Assembly: GCA_933228675.1 (NCBI GenBank)
Contig: OW121744.1
Location: 20,985,111 to 21,049,110 of the forward strand
From: Stomorhina lunata
Lineage: Eukaryota; Arthropoda; Insecta; Diptera; Rhiniidae
Reading direction: 5' to 3'
DNA: 64,000 nt
The notes under the pieces were generated by a model that saw only the letters and a list, made by a program, of their open reading frames with translations, searched no databases and had not been told where the DNA came from. The translations under genes were made by a program, and so were the position numbers. Below are positions 35,181-46,626 of this stretch, in pieces. Position 1 is the stretch's first letter; every line of letters starts with the position of its first letter.

Positions 35181-36999
35181 GGGTATTTGATATTAACAAA
35201 AAAAAAATTAGCTTCCAAATTTGATGGAACTCTTTTAGTTTACAAAAAAAAGCCATTTAGAAATTTATTATGGCTTCAAAATTAGTTTTACTCTTCAAGG
35301 TTCGCTGAACCTTAATTTGCTTTCAAAACAACTTTTTATTTCATCTTTCAAATATGATTTTTAGGCAATCAAACGCCAAATACTCCCAACTATAAAAGGA
35401 GTCATAATTTTCATAAATACATGAAGTATCTGCTCATATTTCTGTTTGTTTTTTTTGTACTTTATCTGCATTCAACTTAAAAAAAAAACAAAATTTTCAC
35501 AATGGCCAAATACCAACATGAAAAACTAAATGAAAAATCTCAAACTGAAAATGATGGGATTTTTGCTGTCATAACATTTCAAAACTAAATGAAAATAGTA
35601 GGCAGGCAAAAAAGAAAAATACTGAGGAAAAAGAAAATAATCAGGAAAAATAATAATAAAATGCAAGTACCAGAACCAAAAAGCGTTTATATTTTGCCGT
35701 ATTTAATATGTATATGTAGGGAAATACTTAATACAGAGAAAGAAATCAGAATGCGAACAAATATTTACCGTTTTAATTTGCGCAAAAATGCGCACTTGAG
35801 TTTTTAGTATTTAACTAACCATACTATTGGGAATAAAACATCAAAAACTTAGGGTGGTAGTATTTGAAATTTTCTTAAAATACCTCTTTTAAGTAAATAT
35901 AGCACATTAGCTTCAAAAACCTTTGAATAATTGAATTTGCGCAAATATGCGCAAATTAGTTTTTGATATGTTAGAGTGTAAACTTATAGCTATTCTTTTT
36001 TTAAAATTAGAAAAGAAGTCATCACAGTTCTGGTTTAGTATTGGTAAAAGTGTAAAAGTGAAAAAGTTACAAATCTTTTCAGTGTACTTGCTAAAAAATT
36101 GCAATATATATTTTCCACTTAGGCTTCATATTACATATACGTACAGAAGGACTGTCAGTTATTTACAACTACTAACAGGAAAAAATATATTTATGTGTAT
36201 CCTTTAAGCATATTGGTGTTAGTTTGTATACCACTCCATAAGTGGGTGGTATTAAAAATAAAATAAATAAATGAATGAATAAAAGAAAAAGAAAGAAAAA
36301 AAGTGCAGCAACATCATCAGAGTCTAGCAAAATGAAAGCTTATGATTTATTAAAATTTTACAAAGCCTAACAGCCCTATAGGTTTATTTTTCATTCTTAT
36401 TTCAAATGTTTGTTTGTTGCAGTAAACGGACACAGAGAAACAAAAAAGGAAAAAAAAAAGAAACTAAGAGTCATGTGGCAACAGGAAATGCAGAGGACGC
36501 GGGGTGTAGAAAAAGGCTTTATTAAAATGTAAGTGTAAATGTAAGTTACAGCATAAGTGTCTCTAAAGACCAAAGCTTGCAAAAAAAATTATAGAAAATG
36601 AAGAAAATTAAAACTGGGAAGAAAATAAACTCACACACACACACAACTATACAATTATAAAGTGTTATCCATACAATGAATTGGAGTTTAGGTTTGAAAT
36701 GTCTACTTCCGCTTTGCTTTCATTTATCCTAGATTATGCACAAAAACACTAGATATTAATATTTAAATGAAAAATCTAGTTATACCAATATTTTCTATTT
36801 AAGTTTAAAAAAAAATTCCATAATTTTGTAAATAACAATTTTTCTATTTACATTTTTTCAACCTTAATTTTAGTTTAAAGTCTTTTTGATATCCAATTGA
36901 ATATTGAAAAAGTTATTTTCATGCATTTAGTTTTCTACTGCAGATAATAAATATTAAATATATTTTATTTAGTATATCAAATGCCAGATAAATAAAGAC
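35181..36999. other. Unique spacer, no gene supported
   Basis: AT-rich. Open frames at 35589-35807 and 35947-36207 are short and feature-poor. At 36212-36260 TTTGTATACCACTCCATAAG and GGGTGGTATTAAAAATAAA resemble an inverted short repeat, perhaps the end of another interspersed element. Confidence 0.4.
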
Positions 37000-37335
37000 T
37001 GAAACAGACAGAGACAGAAAGAGACATACAGAGACACACAGACAGTGACAGACAGAGACAGACACAGACAGACAGAGTCAGACAGAGATAGACATAGACA
37101 GACAGAGACAGACAGAGACAGACAGAGACAGACAGAGACAGACAGAGACAGACAGAGACAGACAGAGACAGACAGACAGACAGAGACATACACAGACATA
37201 CAGAGATAGAACGAGACAGAACGAGACATACAGAGACAAACAGAAGCAGACAGAGGCAGATAAATACAGATAAAGACTGACAGAGACAGAAAACGAAAGA
37301 GACAGACCGAGTAAGACAGAGACTGACAGACACAG
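37000..37335. repeat. Microsatellite (ACAGACAGAG)n
   Basis: Imperfect 10-base and 4-base CAGA/GAGA repeats, clearest at 37080-37195. Three overlapping minus-strand open frames ([14 protein letters not shown]) are by-products of this repeat. Confidence 0.93.
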
Positions 37336-37345
37336 TATTCTAAAA

Positions 37346-40300
37346 AAAACTTGATGATCATCAAGTTTTAATATAGAAAACTCGATGATCATCAAGTTTT
37401 CCTATAGAAAACTCAATGACCATCAAGTTTTCCTATAGAAAACTCGATGCCCATCAAGTTTTCCTATAGAAAACTCGATACACATCAAGTTTTCCTATAG
37501 AAAACTAGATGATCATCAAATTTTCCTATAGAAAGCTCGATGATCGTCAAGTTTTCCTATAGAAAACTCAATGATCATCAAGTTTTCCTATAGAAAACTC
37601 GATGATCATCAAGTTTTCCTATAGAAAACTCGATGATCATCAAGTTTTCCTGTAGAAAACTCGCTGATCATCCAGTTTTCCTATAGAAAACTCGATAATC
37701 ATCAAGTTTTCCTACAGAAAACTCGATGATCATCAAGTTTTCCTATAGCAAACTCGATGATCATCAAGTTTTCCTATAGAAAACTCGATTATCATCAAGT
37801 TTTCCTATAGAAAACTCGATGATCATCAAGTTTTCCTATAGAAAACTCGATGATCATCAAGTTTTCCTATAGAAAACTCAATGATCATGAAGTTTTCCTA
37901 TAGAAAACTCGATGATCATCAAGTTTTCCTATAGAAAACTCGATGATCATCAAGTTTTCCTATAGAAAACTCGATGATCATCAAGTTTTCCTATAGAAAA
38001 CTCGATGATCATCAAGTTTTCCTATAGAAAACTCGATGATCATCAAGTTTTCCTATAGAAAACTCGATGATCATCAAGTTTTCCTATAGAAAACTCGATG
38101 ATCATCAAGTTTTCCTATAGAAAACTCGATGATCATCAAGTTTTCCTATAGAAAACTCGATGATCATCAAGTTTTCCCATAGAAAACTCGATGGTCATCA
38201 AGTTTTCTTATAGAAAACTTGATGATCAGCAAGTTTTCCTATAGAAAACTCGATGATCATCAAGTTTTCCTATAGAAAACTCGATGATCATCAAGTTTTC
38301 CTATAGAAAACTCGATGATCATCAAGTTTTCCTATAGAAAACTCGATGATCATCAAGTTTTCCTATAGAAAACTCGATGATCATCAAGTTTTCCTATAAA
38401 AAACTCGATGATCATCAAGTTTTCCTATAGAATACTCGATGATCATCAAGTTTTCCTATAGAAAACTCGATGATCATCAAGTTTTCCTATAGAAAACTCG
38501 ATGATCATCAAGTTTTCCTATAGAAAACTCGATGATCATCAAGTTTTCCTATAGAAAACTCGATGATCATCAAGTTTTCCTATAGAAAACTCGATGATCA
38601 TCAAGTTTTCCTATAGAAAACTCGATGATCATCAAGTTTTCCTATAGAAAACTCGATGATCATCAAGTTTTCCTATAGAAAACTCGATGATCATCAAGTT
38701 TTCCTATAGAAAACTCGATGATCATCAAGTTTTCCTATAGAAAACTCGATGATCATCAAGTTTTCCTATAGAAAACTCGATGATCATCAAGTTTTCCTAT
38801 AGAAAACTCGGTGATCATCAAGTTTTCCTATAGAAAACTCGATGATCATCAAGTTTTCCTATAGAAAACTCGATGATCATCAAGTTTTCCTATAGAAAAC
38901 TCGATGATCATCAAGTTTTCCTATAGAAAACTCGATGATCATCAAGTTTTCCTATAGAAAACTCGATGCTCATCAAGTTTTCCCATAGAAAACTCGATGG
39001 TCATCAAGTTTTCTTATAGAAAACTTGATGATCAGCAAGTTTTCCTATAGAAAACTCGATGATCATCAAGTTTTCCTATAGAAAACTCGATGATCATCAA
39101 GTTTTCCTATAGAAAACTCGATGATCATCAAGTTTTCCTATAGAAAACTCGATGATCATCAAGTTTTCCTATAGAAAACTCGATGATCATCAAGTTTTCC
39201 TATAGAAAACTCGATGATCATCAAGTTTTCCTATAGAAAACTCGATGATCATCAAGTTTTCCTATAGAAAACTCGATGATCATCAAGTTTTCCTATAGAA
39301 AACTCGATGATCATCAAGTTTTCCTATAGAAAACTCGATGATCATCAAGTTTTCCTATAGAAAACTCGATGATCATCAAGTTTTCCTATAGAAAACTCGA
39401 TGATCATCAAGTTTTCCTATAGAAAACTCGATGATCATCAAGTTTTCCTATAGAAAACTCGATGATCATCAAGTTTTCCTATAGAAAACTCGATGATCAT
39501 CAAGTTTTCCTATAGAAAACTCGATGATCATCAAGTTTTCCTATAGAAAACTCGATGATCATCAAGTTTTCCTATAGAAAACTCGATGATCATCAAGTTT
39601 TCCTATAGAAAACTCGATGATCATCAAGTTTTCCTTTAGAAAACTCGATGATCATCAAGTTTTCCTATAGAAAACTCGATGATCATCAAGTTTTCCTATA
39701 GAAAACTCGATGATCATCAAGTTTTCCTATAGAAAACTCGATGATCATCAAGTTTTCCTATAGAAAACTCGATGATCATCAAGTTTTCCTATAGAAAACT
39801 CGATGATCATTAAGTTTTTCTATAGAAAACTCGATGATCATCAAGTTTTCCTATAGAAAACTCGATGATCATCAAGTTTTTCTATAGAAAACTCGATGAT
39901 CATCAAGTTTTCCTATAGAAAACTCGATGATCATCAAGTTTTCCTATAGAAAACTCTATGATCATCAAGTTTTCCTATAGAAAACTCGATGCTCATCAAG
40001 TTTTCCTATAGAAAACATGATGATCATCAAGTTTTCCTATAGAAAACATGATGATCATCAATTTTTCCTATAGAAAACATGATGATCATCAAGTTTTCCT
40101 ATAGAAAACATAATGATCATCAAGTTTTCCTATAGAAAACATAATGATCATCAAGTTTTCCTATAGAAAACATGATGATCATCAAGTTTTCCTATAGAAA
40201 ATTTGATGATCATCAATTTTTCCAATAGAAAATTTGATGATCATCAATTTTTCCTATAGAAAATTTGATGATCATCCATTTTTCCTATAGAATATTTGAT

Positions 40301-40506
40301 GATCATCAATTTTTCCTATAGAAAATTTGATGATCATCAATTTTTCCTATAGAAAATTTGATGATCATCAATTTATCCTATAGAAAATTTGATGATAATC
40401 AATTTTTCCTATAGAAAATTTGATGATCATCAATTTTTCCTATAGAAAATTTGATGATCATCAATTTTTGCTATAGAAAATTTTATAATCATCAAGTTTT
40501 CCAAAG
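37346..40506. repeat. Minisatellite, 31 bp, TTTTCCTATAGAAAA core, linker CTCGATGATCATCAAG, ~102 units
   Basis: One of the cleanest arrays in the window. Each unit carries two palindromes: GATGATCATC and the near-palindromic core TTTTCCTATAGAAAA. A marker pair (TTTTCCCATAG, then GATGGTCATC and GATGATCAGC) recurs at 38171 and 38977. The interval is 806 bp, exactly 26 units, so a block was duplicated. From about 40010 the linker changes stepwise to CATGATGATCATC and then TTTGATGATCATCAA. Confidence 0.95.
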
Positions 40507-41812
40507 GTAAATCAAACCAAAATACAAAACAAAATTAAAAAGTTGTATATAAAAAATTTTCATATAACGTGTTGATGTTTTGTTGCACAAACTTCTTATA
40601 TTATGGTGAAAAGTATGAATAAAGCTTTTTCAAAAAAAGAGCCTGACAAAGCTGCAGTACCATTTTCTTTTGCTGTTATTGTTTGTGCATTCTTGCTGTA
40701 GCTTGTTGCTTTTGCCTCTGTTAGGAATTCATAATATTTTTGTGCCCTAAAGTCAAATTGTTTGTCAAGTCTTTTGTTAAATTGCTGTTGATGTTGCCGT
40801 GCTTTCGTTTATCTTTTTTCTTATTTTTTACTTATGCAGCTTTTGTTGAGGAGTTGATGTTTCCTCATTTTTACAATTTTCACTGTTAAGCTGGAAAAAT
40901 TGGAGCTAACGCTTTTTTAGATTTTGCTGTAAAATTCCTGTAATTATGATTTCTTTTTCCTTTTACTGCCTGTTGACGTTTCTATGACGAATTTTATTTT
41001 TTCTCGCAGCTTAAGATTATTTTTACTATTTAATATTTTTTAAAAAGAAATGTTTATACTCTAGGATATTGTTGTTTGTAAATATTTTGTTGCAACCGGT
41101 GGAATTGTGGTAGTTGCTGTGACTACTCATACATTAACATAGACATGTATATTAAAATATGTGTAGGTTCATAGCCAGTTCACCAAAAAGCCTTACTTAT
41201 CCCATACTAAACTTTACCTGAACAATGAATATAACCTGAAATATTAATTAACCCAGAAAAAGCCATCACCCTACCAACCATTTTGTGCAGTAGAATTCAA
41301 CTCTAAAGAGTGTTTTTAAGATGCAAAATTTGAAAATATTAAAACAAACATTTTGAAATTAGTAAAAACCTACTTGATGGCCTTTTTCTGACAGTTTTGG
41401 AGGACAATTGATTGATATAGTACAAAAGATTAAAATTGAACTCACTTTGGAAAAATACCCTTTAAATTTATTTCTGTATAAAACATAATGCTTTTTCTAA
41501 GGGTTAAGATTTTTATTTCCATAAACAAATTGTAAATATCTTGATACGATATAATTCTCATATTAATTTTTGTTTATGAATAAAAATATCACTGCACTGA
41601 ATAACCCAGCAAAATATTTATGGGATAAAAAAAAATTAGGTCAAAAAAACATTATCGTATGTTTTTCTACAGAAAATTTTTCTAATTATCAATTTATCTA
41701 TGTATATATGAAGACCTTATTTTAAAAGTGGATTAATTCATTTTTTTTTTAAATTGAGATATAAAGGGTTTTGCGTTTAAGTGTTTTTAAAAAATAAGTT
41801 GAACAAGTTAAA
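40507..41812. other. Unique spacer, no gene supported
   Basis: AT-rich, with T-rich stretches and TGTTGC/GTTGTT phrases. No open frame of note on either strand and no RNA gene recognised. Confidence 0.45.
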
Positions 41813-42901
41813 AAAAATTCCTAATAAGAAGTACATTTTTCAAAAATTTCCTATAAAAAGTAAATTTTTGAAATTTCCTAAAAAAGTAAATTTTTAACAA
41901 ATTTCCTTTAAAAAGTAAATTTTTGAAAAATTTCCTATAAAAAGTAAATTTTTGAAATTTCCTAAAAAAGTAAATTTTTAACAAATTTCCTTTAAAAAGT
42001 AAATTTTTGAAACATTTCCTATAAAATGTAAGTTTTTGAAAAATTTCCTATAAATAGTAAATTTTTGAAAAATTTTCTATAAAAAGTAAATTTTTGAGAA
42101 TATTCCTATAAAAAGTAAATTTTTGAAAAATTTCCTCTAAAAAGTAAATTTTTGAAAAATTTCCTGTAAAAAGAAAAATTTTGAAAAATTTCCTATAAAA
42201 AGTAAATTTTTGAAAAATTTCCTATAAAAATAGTAAATTTTTGAAAAATTTCCTATAAAATTTAAATTTTTAAAAAAATTTCCCATAAAACGTAAATTTT
42301 TGAAAAACTTCCCATAAAAAATAAATTTTTGAAAAATTTGCTAAAAAAAATAAATTTTTGAAAAATTTGCTATAAAAAGTAAATTTTTGAAAAATTTCCT
42401 AAAAAAAAAAATAAATTTTTAAAAAATTTCCTTTAAAAAGTAAATTTTTAAAAAATTTCCTATAAAAAGTAAGTTTTAAAAAAATTTCCTATAAAAAGTA
42501 AATTTTTAAAAAATTTCTTATAAAAAGTAAATTTTTGAAAAATTTCCTATAAAAAGTAAAGTAATTTTTGAAAAATTTCCTATAAAAAGTATATTTTTGA
42601 AAATTTCCTATAAAAAGTAAATTTTTAAAAAATATCCTATAAAAAGTAAATTTTTAAAAAATTTCCTTTAAAAAGTAAATTTTTAAAAAATTTCCTATAA
42701 AAAGTAAATTTTTGAAAAATTTTTTAAAAAATGTAAATTTTTGAAAAATTTCCTATAAAAAGTCAATTTTTGAACAATTTCCTATAAAAAGTAAATTTTT
42801 GAAAAATTTCCTATAAAAAGTAAAATTTTAAAATATTTCCTATAAAAAGTAAATTTTTAAAAAATTTCCTTTAAAAATAAATTTTTGAAAAATTTCCTAT
42901 T
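41813..42901. repeat. Minisatellite, ~29 bp, second block of the CCTATAAAAAG family
   Basis: About 38 units, less regular than 24170-29892, with CCTTTAAAAAG and AAATTTTTAAAAAATTT variants. It ends abruptly at 42901, about 35 bases before a different satellite begins. Confidence 0.88.
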
Positions 42902-42935
42902 TGTTTAACTTTTACTCTACTCTAGTAAATATTTA

Positions 42936-44177
42936 CCTATTGTCAATTTTTCTATAGAAAAAATCTACTATCTTCAATTTTTCTATAGAAAAATTCTACT
43001 ATCGTCAATTTTTCTATAGAAAAATTCTACTATCGTCAATTTTTCTATAGAAAAATTCTACTATCGTCAATTTTTCTATAGAAAAATTCTACTATCGTCA
43101 ATTTTTCTATAGAAAAATTCTACTATCGTCAATTTTTCTATAGAAAAATTCTACTATCGTCAATTTTTCTATAGAAAAATTCTACTGTCGTCAATTTTTC
43201 TATAGAAAAATTCTACTGTCGTCAATTTTTCTATAGAAAAATTCTACTGTCGTCAATTTTTCTATAGAAAAATTCTACTGTCGTCAATTTTTCTATAGAA
43301 AAATTCTACTGTCGTCAATTTTTCTATTGAAAAATTCCACTATCGTCAATTTTTCTATAGAAAAATTCTACTATCGTCAATTTTTCTATAGAAAAATTCT
43401 ACTATCGTCAATTTTTCTATAGAAAAATTCTACTATCGTCAATTTTTCTATAGAAAAATTCTACTATCGTCAATTTTTCTATAGAAAAATTCTACTATCG
43501 TCAATTTTTCTATTGAAAAATTCTACTATCGTCAATTTTTCTATAGAAAAATTCTACTATCGTCAATTTTTCTATAGAAAAATTCTAATATCGTCAATTT
43601 TTCTATAGAAAAATTCTACTATCGTCAATTTTTCTATAGAAAAATTCTACTATCGTCAATTTTTCTATAGAAAAATTCTACTATCGTCAATTTTTCTATA
43701 GGAAAATTCTACTATCGTCAATTTTTCTATAGAAAAATTCTACTATCGTCAATTTTTCTATAGAAAAATTCTACTATCGTCAATTTTTCTATAGAAAAAT
43801 TCTACTATCGTCAATTTTTCTATAGAAAAATTCTACTATCGTCAATTTTTCTATAGAAAAATTCTACTATCGTCAATTTTTCTATAGAAAAATTCTACTA
43901 TCGTCAATTTTTCTATAGAAAAATTCTACTATCGTCAATTTTTCTATAGAAAAATTCTACTATCGTCAATTTTTCTATAGAAAAATTCTACAATCGTCAA
44001 TTTTTCTATAGAAATATTCTACTATCGTCAATTTTTCTATAGAAAAATTCTACTATCGTCAATTTTTCTATAGAAAAATTCTACTATCGTCTATTTTTCT
44101 TTAGAAATATTTTATTATCGTCAATTTTTCTATAGAAAAATTTTATTATAGTCAATTTTTCTACAGAAAAATTTTAC
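42936..44177. repeat. Minisatellite, 31 bp, linker TCTACTATCGTCAAT, ~40 units
   Basis: Regular units of the core TTTTCTATAGAAAA plus ATTCTACTATCGTCAAT. A run of five or six units with ACTGTCG at 43180-43320 marks a local amplification. Same family as 46627-55908 and inverse to 44995-45780. Confidence 0.95.
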
Positions 44178-44994
44178 TTCATTAATCAATTTCTTGAATT
44201 TTAAAAATTTTACTAGACAATTATCCAATACATTTGATATAATTTCCATTAAGTCTTTAAACTTTCATTAAAATGAATAAATATTTGCCTCGAACATCCC
44301 ATTCTTTAGCAGATGAATGAATACGAAAATTATGAATTAAAAATACTTTCCTTATAGCTTAAAGGTAACAGGCAGCATTTAGCATTTATTGTGCCACCTC
44401 GATTTTGTATTCATTGCATAAAGGATTCTTTCTCTACAGGAAAATATCCTTTCATTTCCTTTGACTTCAAGATACAAGAAAACACAACAAGAAAAACCAA
44501 CAACTGAAGTAATTATTCTTCTTATTTGTCGGAGATAAGTTTCTCTTTTGTTGAAATGCAAATATTTAATTTCAATTACCCCCACCACGACCCGAATCAA
44601 GAATGTGAGGAAAGATTTTCCCTTGTATATAAATAATTTACAGAAATCTCGGAACGCAATGCTAATAAAAAATATTATTTAATATTTTTCCCTTTTTAAT
44701 GAAAATATATAAAAACGGAAATTTAAAAAAAAAGTGAAAAATAAACGAAATACAAAGTCAACAAGTGATTAAGGGGGTTTATCTTCCTTTTGTATTCCAA
44801 AGTGTGATTTAAAAAAACAAATTATGATGTTTTCGTTTTTGTCTTCAAAAATGTATTTTTTAAGACTTTACAACATATTAAAAATATGAAAGAAAATCGT
44901 TTAAACTAAGAATTTTGTAAAAGAAACAACAAAGGTCTTAGTATTAAAATATTTTCCAGCAAACAATTTTTTGTATATAACACAAAAAAAAAAA
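44178..44994. other. Spacer between opposed satellite blocks, no gene
   Basis: About 800 bases of AT-rich unique DNA between arrays that point in opposite directions. The minus-strand frame at 44379-44600 shows nothing recognisable. Confidence 0.45.
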
Positions 44995-45780
44995 AAATTG
45001 ACAATAGAAACATTTTTCTATAGAAAAATTGACGCTAGTAAAATTTTTCTATAGAAAAATTGACGATAGTAAAATTTTTCTATAGAAAAATTGACGATAG
45101 TAAAATTTTTCCATAGAAAAATTGACGATAGTAAAATTTTTCTATAGAAAAATTGACGATAGTAAAATTTTTCTATAGAAAAATTGACGATAGTAAAATT
45201 TTTCTATAGAAAAATTGACGATAGTAAAATTTTTCTATAGAAAAATTGACGATAGTAAAATTTTTCTATAGAAAAATTGACGTTAGTTAAGGTTTTCTAT
45301 AGAAAAATTGACGTTATTTAAGTTTTTCTATAGAAAAATTGACGTTATATAAGTTTGTCTATAGAAAAATTGACGTTAGTTAAGTTTTTGTTAAGAAAAA
45401 TTGACGTTTGTTAAGTTTTTCTTAAGAAAAATTGACATTAGTTAAGTTTTTCTTAAGAAAAATTGACATTAGTTAAGTTTTTCTTAAGAAAAATTGACGT
45501 TAGTTAAGTTTTTCTTAAGAAGAATTGACGTTAGTTAAGTTTTTCTTAAGAAAATGTGACGATAGCTAAGTTTTTCTATAGACAAATTGACGTTAGTTAA
45601 GTTTGTCTATAGAAAAATTGACGTTAGTTAAGTTTTTCTTAAGAAAAAGTGACGTTAGCTAAGTTTTTCTATAGAAAAATTGACGACAGTAGAATTTTTC
45701 TTTAGAAAAATTGACGTTAGTAAATTTTTTCTATAGAATAATTGATAACAGTATAATTTTGCTATAATTTGACGAGTTAA
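44995..45780. repeat. Minisatellite, ~31 bp, opposite orientation, linker ATTGACGATAGTAAAAT
   Basis: About 25 units reading CTATAGAAAAATTGACGATAG on the plus strand. From 45280 the linker becomes TTGACGTTAGTTAAG and the core CTTAAG, a subfamily not seen in the other blocks. It can pair with 42936-44177 and 46627-55908. Confidence 0.92.
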
Positions 45781-46626
45781 ATTTTCGTTGCAAAATTTGT
45801 GTTTGCTTAATTTCTATGTTTTATTGTTTGAAAGTTATAAGAAATATTTCTCATAAATTACCAAATCTTGATAAAAATTATTTTGCAAATTTCATAAAAC
45901 TTTATTCAAATTAACACTTGATTTTTTGCTTCGATATAAAAGTTTTTTTTTCTTTTTATTGCTCCCTAGTTCTAAAGACTTTAATTCGTTTTTGCTGTGT
46001 CTTGACATGATTTTATCTCTTGAAAAATTCTTTTAAAATTTAAGTGAAAGGGTTTATTCTTAGTCACTTTTTCATTTTGTTCTTTCAAATTATCCTTAGT
46101 CTATGGTTGTTCACATAATTCAAGATAAATTTCCCAATTCTATTATAATTTTTATTTGAAAACTTTTCAATTTCTTGTAATTTAGCAAAGAGCTAAGAAA
46201 ATTTAAATTGCAGAATATTTGTATAAAATGGCAAATTATTTTTGTATTTTTGTCTTTAATTTTATATAAAAAGCTCAACGAACCATGGCAACCCCAGAAA
46301 TATTTATATAAGAAACATTCTTGCACACTTAATACAGAGAAAGGAATCAAAGAAAATTAAGCTGTATAGTTCCTTTTAACAAATGTTCCTTAAAATATAT
46401 GCATATGTTTGCATATGGATTTATTCTACTCGCATATATACAAATACTTTCTACTTTTCTACTCATAATGCAAAATGTTTAACGAAGCATATTATTGCAT
46501 TATGTGCCTAAGCAATCCCATTTATATGTAGATACATATTATAACCGACATCATCTGAAACCAAAATAACATTTTGTTCAAAAGGAGCTGCTTTAAACAT
46601 GAACTTAAGTTGTAAAAAAAGTTACC
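45781..46626. other. Unique spacer, no gene supported
   Basis: AT-rich. The minus-strand frame at 46120-46350 has no recognisable domain. The palindromic ATATGCATATGTTTGCATAT lies near 46397. Confidence 0.4.

Noticed and set aside
36969..37395. Three overlapping minus-strand frames rich in Ser, Val, Cys and Leu
   Set aside because: Translations of the (ACAGACAGAG)n microsatellite in all three frames.
37346..40506. CRISPR-like regular repeats
   Set aside because: The whole unit is conserved with no unique spacers, and the organism is clearly a eukaryote. These are tandem minisatellites.
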